7,489 nucleotides of DNA from an uncultured Anaerolineaceae bacterium. GTDB lineage: Bacteria > Chloroflexota > Anaerolineae > Anaerolineales > Anaerolineaceae. The stretch lies in NCBI GenBank assembly GCA_937894825.1, contig CALCQT010000497.1:1-7489 (forward strand), in the 5' to 3' direction. Within the stretch, counting starts at the first letter, position 1, and every line of letters starts with the position of its first letter. The position numbers were made by a program, and so were the translations under genes. The notes beneath the pieces were generated by a model that had not been told where the DNA came from, did no database searches, and worked only from the letters and a program-made list of their open reading frames with translations. This document shows positions 6,444-7,489 of the stretch, piece after piece.

Positions 6444-7340
6444 ATGCAAGGAAACGGCAGCCAAAAGCGGAATGATCCGACGGAAGATCTTGAATTTCTT
6501 CGCCTGCGAATTTTGATCATTCGTCTCCTGAAAGGGATGATCCTGCTGGCCGTCTGCCTGCTTCTCAGTTGGATTGCCTTCGAACGTGTCACAGCCGCTC
6601 CGGCCTTTGCGGCAGGCGCCGTCCTGCTGTTTCTGATCTATGCGCTCCGGATCTGGTGGCAATGGCAGCATGAACCACCGGAGGGCATCAAGGTAACCCC
6701 TTTGGTTGATATCAAAAGAAACATCCGAGCGATACAGGAAGAGCGAATCGAGAGCCAGCGAACACCGGAACCGGAATTGCCGCTGCCCGAAATCGTCGTT
6801 TACCGCGCACATTGGGCTTTCTTTGTTAAACTGGCTTACAAACCATTCCTGATTTTCATGGCCGTGCTGATTTTCATGATCTCCGGTATTCAAAACAGAT
6901 GGGAATTGATGGCTTATCCGGAGGCGGTCCCGGCAATGGTTATCCTGTTAGCCGGGATGTTCCTCTGGATCCTTTATGCTTTTTTCGACTGGATCCATGA
7001 TCTGTACATTGTTGAACCGGACAGCATCAAAGACGTCAGCCAAAAGCCTTTCGCGCAAAAAGATATCAACATCGCCATGGTCGGGAAAATCCAGAGTGTC
7101 CGATTTGTGAAAAGAGGGATCGTTCAATTACTGCTGAATTATGGAACACTGAACATCGTCGTCGGCGAATCGGAGTTAAGTTTCGATTATGTCCCCCAAC
7201 CTGAAAAAGTCCAGAACCTCATCCTGGCCCGCATCGACGACTACACGCAGCGTGAGCGGCAGGCGGAGGCCGACAAGCAGCAGCATTTTGTGAGTGAACT
7301 GATCACTGCATTAAAGCAGAATGCCACGAAAACAGAGTAG
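6444..7340 (+). CDS. Membrane protein with C-terminal bacterial PH domain
   Basis: Function not known. From the chosen start the protein has 298 residues: a charged N-terminus, two hydrophobic helices (about 27-46 and 52-72), a hydrophilic stretch of some 55 residues rich in Arg, Glu and Pro (about 75-130), two more helices (about 132-150 and 161-181), and then a soluble domain (about 186-268). That domain has the pattern of YdbS/YdbT-like bacterial PH domains: LYIVEPDSIKDV, then KIQSVRFVKRG, LLLNYGTLNIVVGESELSFDYV and P-x-PEKVQNLI. A polar, probably helical tail follows. ATG 6444 is preferred over GTG 6402 (14 codons upstream) because AAGGAG lies at 6427-6432 while the GTG has no ribosome-binding site. 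It is separated from clpC by two strong hairpins, so it is probably transcribed on its own. TTGACA at 6363-6368 is a tempting -35 box but no -10 box lies at the right distance. Confidence 0.8.
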   Translation: MQGNGSQKRNDPTEDLEFLRLRILIIRLLKGMILLAVCLLLSWIAFERVTAAPAFAAGAVLLFLIYALRIWWQWQHEPPEGIKVTPLVDIKRNIRAIQEERIESQRTPEPELPLPEIVVYRAHWAFFVKLAYKPFLIFMAVLIFMISGIQNRWELMAYPEAVPAMVILLAGMFLWILYAFFDWIHDLYIVEPDSIKDVSQKPFAQKDINIAMVGKIQSVRFVKRGIVQLLLNYGTLNIVVGESELSFDYVPQPEKVQNLILARIDDYTQRERQAEADKQQHFVSELITALKQNATKTE

Positions 7341-7377
7341 AATTAATAACCAAAATCGGCCTTGAGAATGCTGTGGT

Positions 7378-7400
7378 GATGCACCGGCATCTCCGGCATC
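7378..7400. repeat. Small hairpin and tandem CCGGCATC repeat downstream of the PH-domain gene
   Basis: GATGC (7378-7382) pairs with GCATC (7387-7391) over a 4-base loop, and CCGGCATC is repeated in tandem at 7384-7391 and 7393-7400. Either repeat could pair with GATGC. Significance is unknown. Confidence 0.3.
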
Positions 7401-7402
7401 AG

Positions 7403-7435
7403 GACACCTGGCTCGGCCGGGTGTCGGGCTGTTTT
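7403..7435 (+). terminator. Probable terminator after the PH-domain gene
   Basis: GACACCTGGC (7403-7412) pairs with GCCGGGTGTC (7416-7425), ten pairs including one G-T, around a 3-base loop. TTTT follows at 7432-7435, six bases after the stem. The gap makes it a less than perfect terminator, but it is the only candidate behind this gene in the window. Confidence 0.55.
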
Positions 7436-7457
7436 GAATAAAGACCATTACTGAATC

Positions 7458-7483
7458 GCGGACGGCGCTTTCCGGCGGTCCGC
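7458..7483. repeat. GC-rich hairpin at the window end
   Basis: GCGGAC (7458-7463) and GTCCGC (7478-7483) are perfect complements around a GC-rich 14-base interior that can form two more pairs. No T-run follows within the six bases that remain. It may be a second terminator or part of an element cut by the window edge. No gene start is visible in 7436-7489 on either strand. Confidence 0.4.
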
Positions 7484-7489
7484 TAGGGG

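Noticed and set aside
1..7489. tRNA, rRNA, CRISPR array, riboswitch, transposase or defence system
   Set aside because: No cloverleaf, conserved rRNA stretch, regularly spaced direct repeats or recognisable transposase or defence protein was seen in either strand.

Overview
The window is a stretch of ordinary-looking bacterial chromosome of moderate GC content. All five protein genes lie on the plus strand. They fall into three transcription blocks separated by intergenic DNA that is unusually rich in inverted repeats. The best guess at the source is an anaerobic member of Chloroflexota (Anaerolineae-like). That rests on the character of the ClpC N-terminus and the membrane PH-domain protein, recalled from memory, so it is an inference and not a proof. 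No rRNA, tRNA, CRISPR array, transposase or phage gene is visible.

Block 1 (1-2601) is the downstream part of an iron-siderophore ABC importer operon: the C-terminal three quarters of a FecCD-type permease (5' end outside the window), an ATPase whose GTG start overlaps the permease stop by 4 bases, and a periplasmic-type substrate-binding protein (SBP). The order permease-ATPase-SBP is that of the CeuBCDE, FatDCEB and YclNOPQ systems. The SBP keeps at matching positions the three arginines plus the His and Tyr that bind ferric catecholates in CeuE. It has no lipobox cysteine. A rho-independent terminator closes the block.

Block 2 (2687-3205) is a single NUDIX hydrolase with a complete Nudix box. 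It is followed by a 544-base gene-free region. That region contains a 207-bp, almost full-length imperfect palindrome (3291-3497), which looks like a miniature inverted-repeat element or a long hairpin RNA. Next comes the clpC leader, which holds a 14-bp perfect palindrome, an 8-bp-arm inverted repeat with mutually exclusive pairing options, and a possible 41-codon leader ORF.

Block 3 is clpC (3750-6194), an intact ClpC-type AAA+ unfoldase with N domain, UVR-bearing middle domain, two ATPase modules and an LGF ClpP-docking loop. Downstream are a 12-bp-stem hairpin bracketed by an exact 11-bp direct repeat and then a perfect 19-bp-arm hairpin. The last gene (6444-7340) encodes a four-helix membrane protein with a C-terminal bacterial PH domain, followed by a probable terminator. 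The final 60 bases hold one more hairpin and no gene.

Functionally the window joins iron acquisition, a NUDIX enzyme of unknown substrate and protein quality control. The genes are familiar. The unexplained content is the intergenic palindromes.
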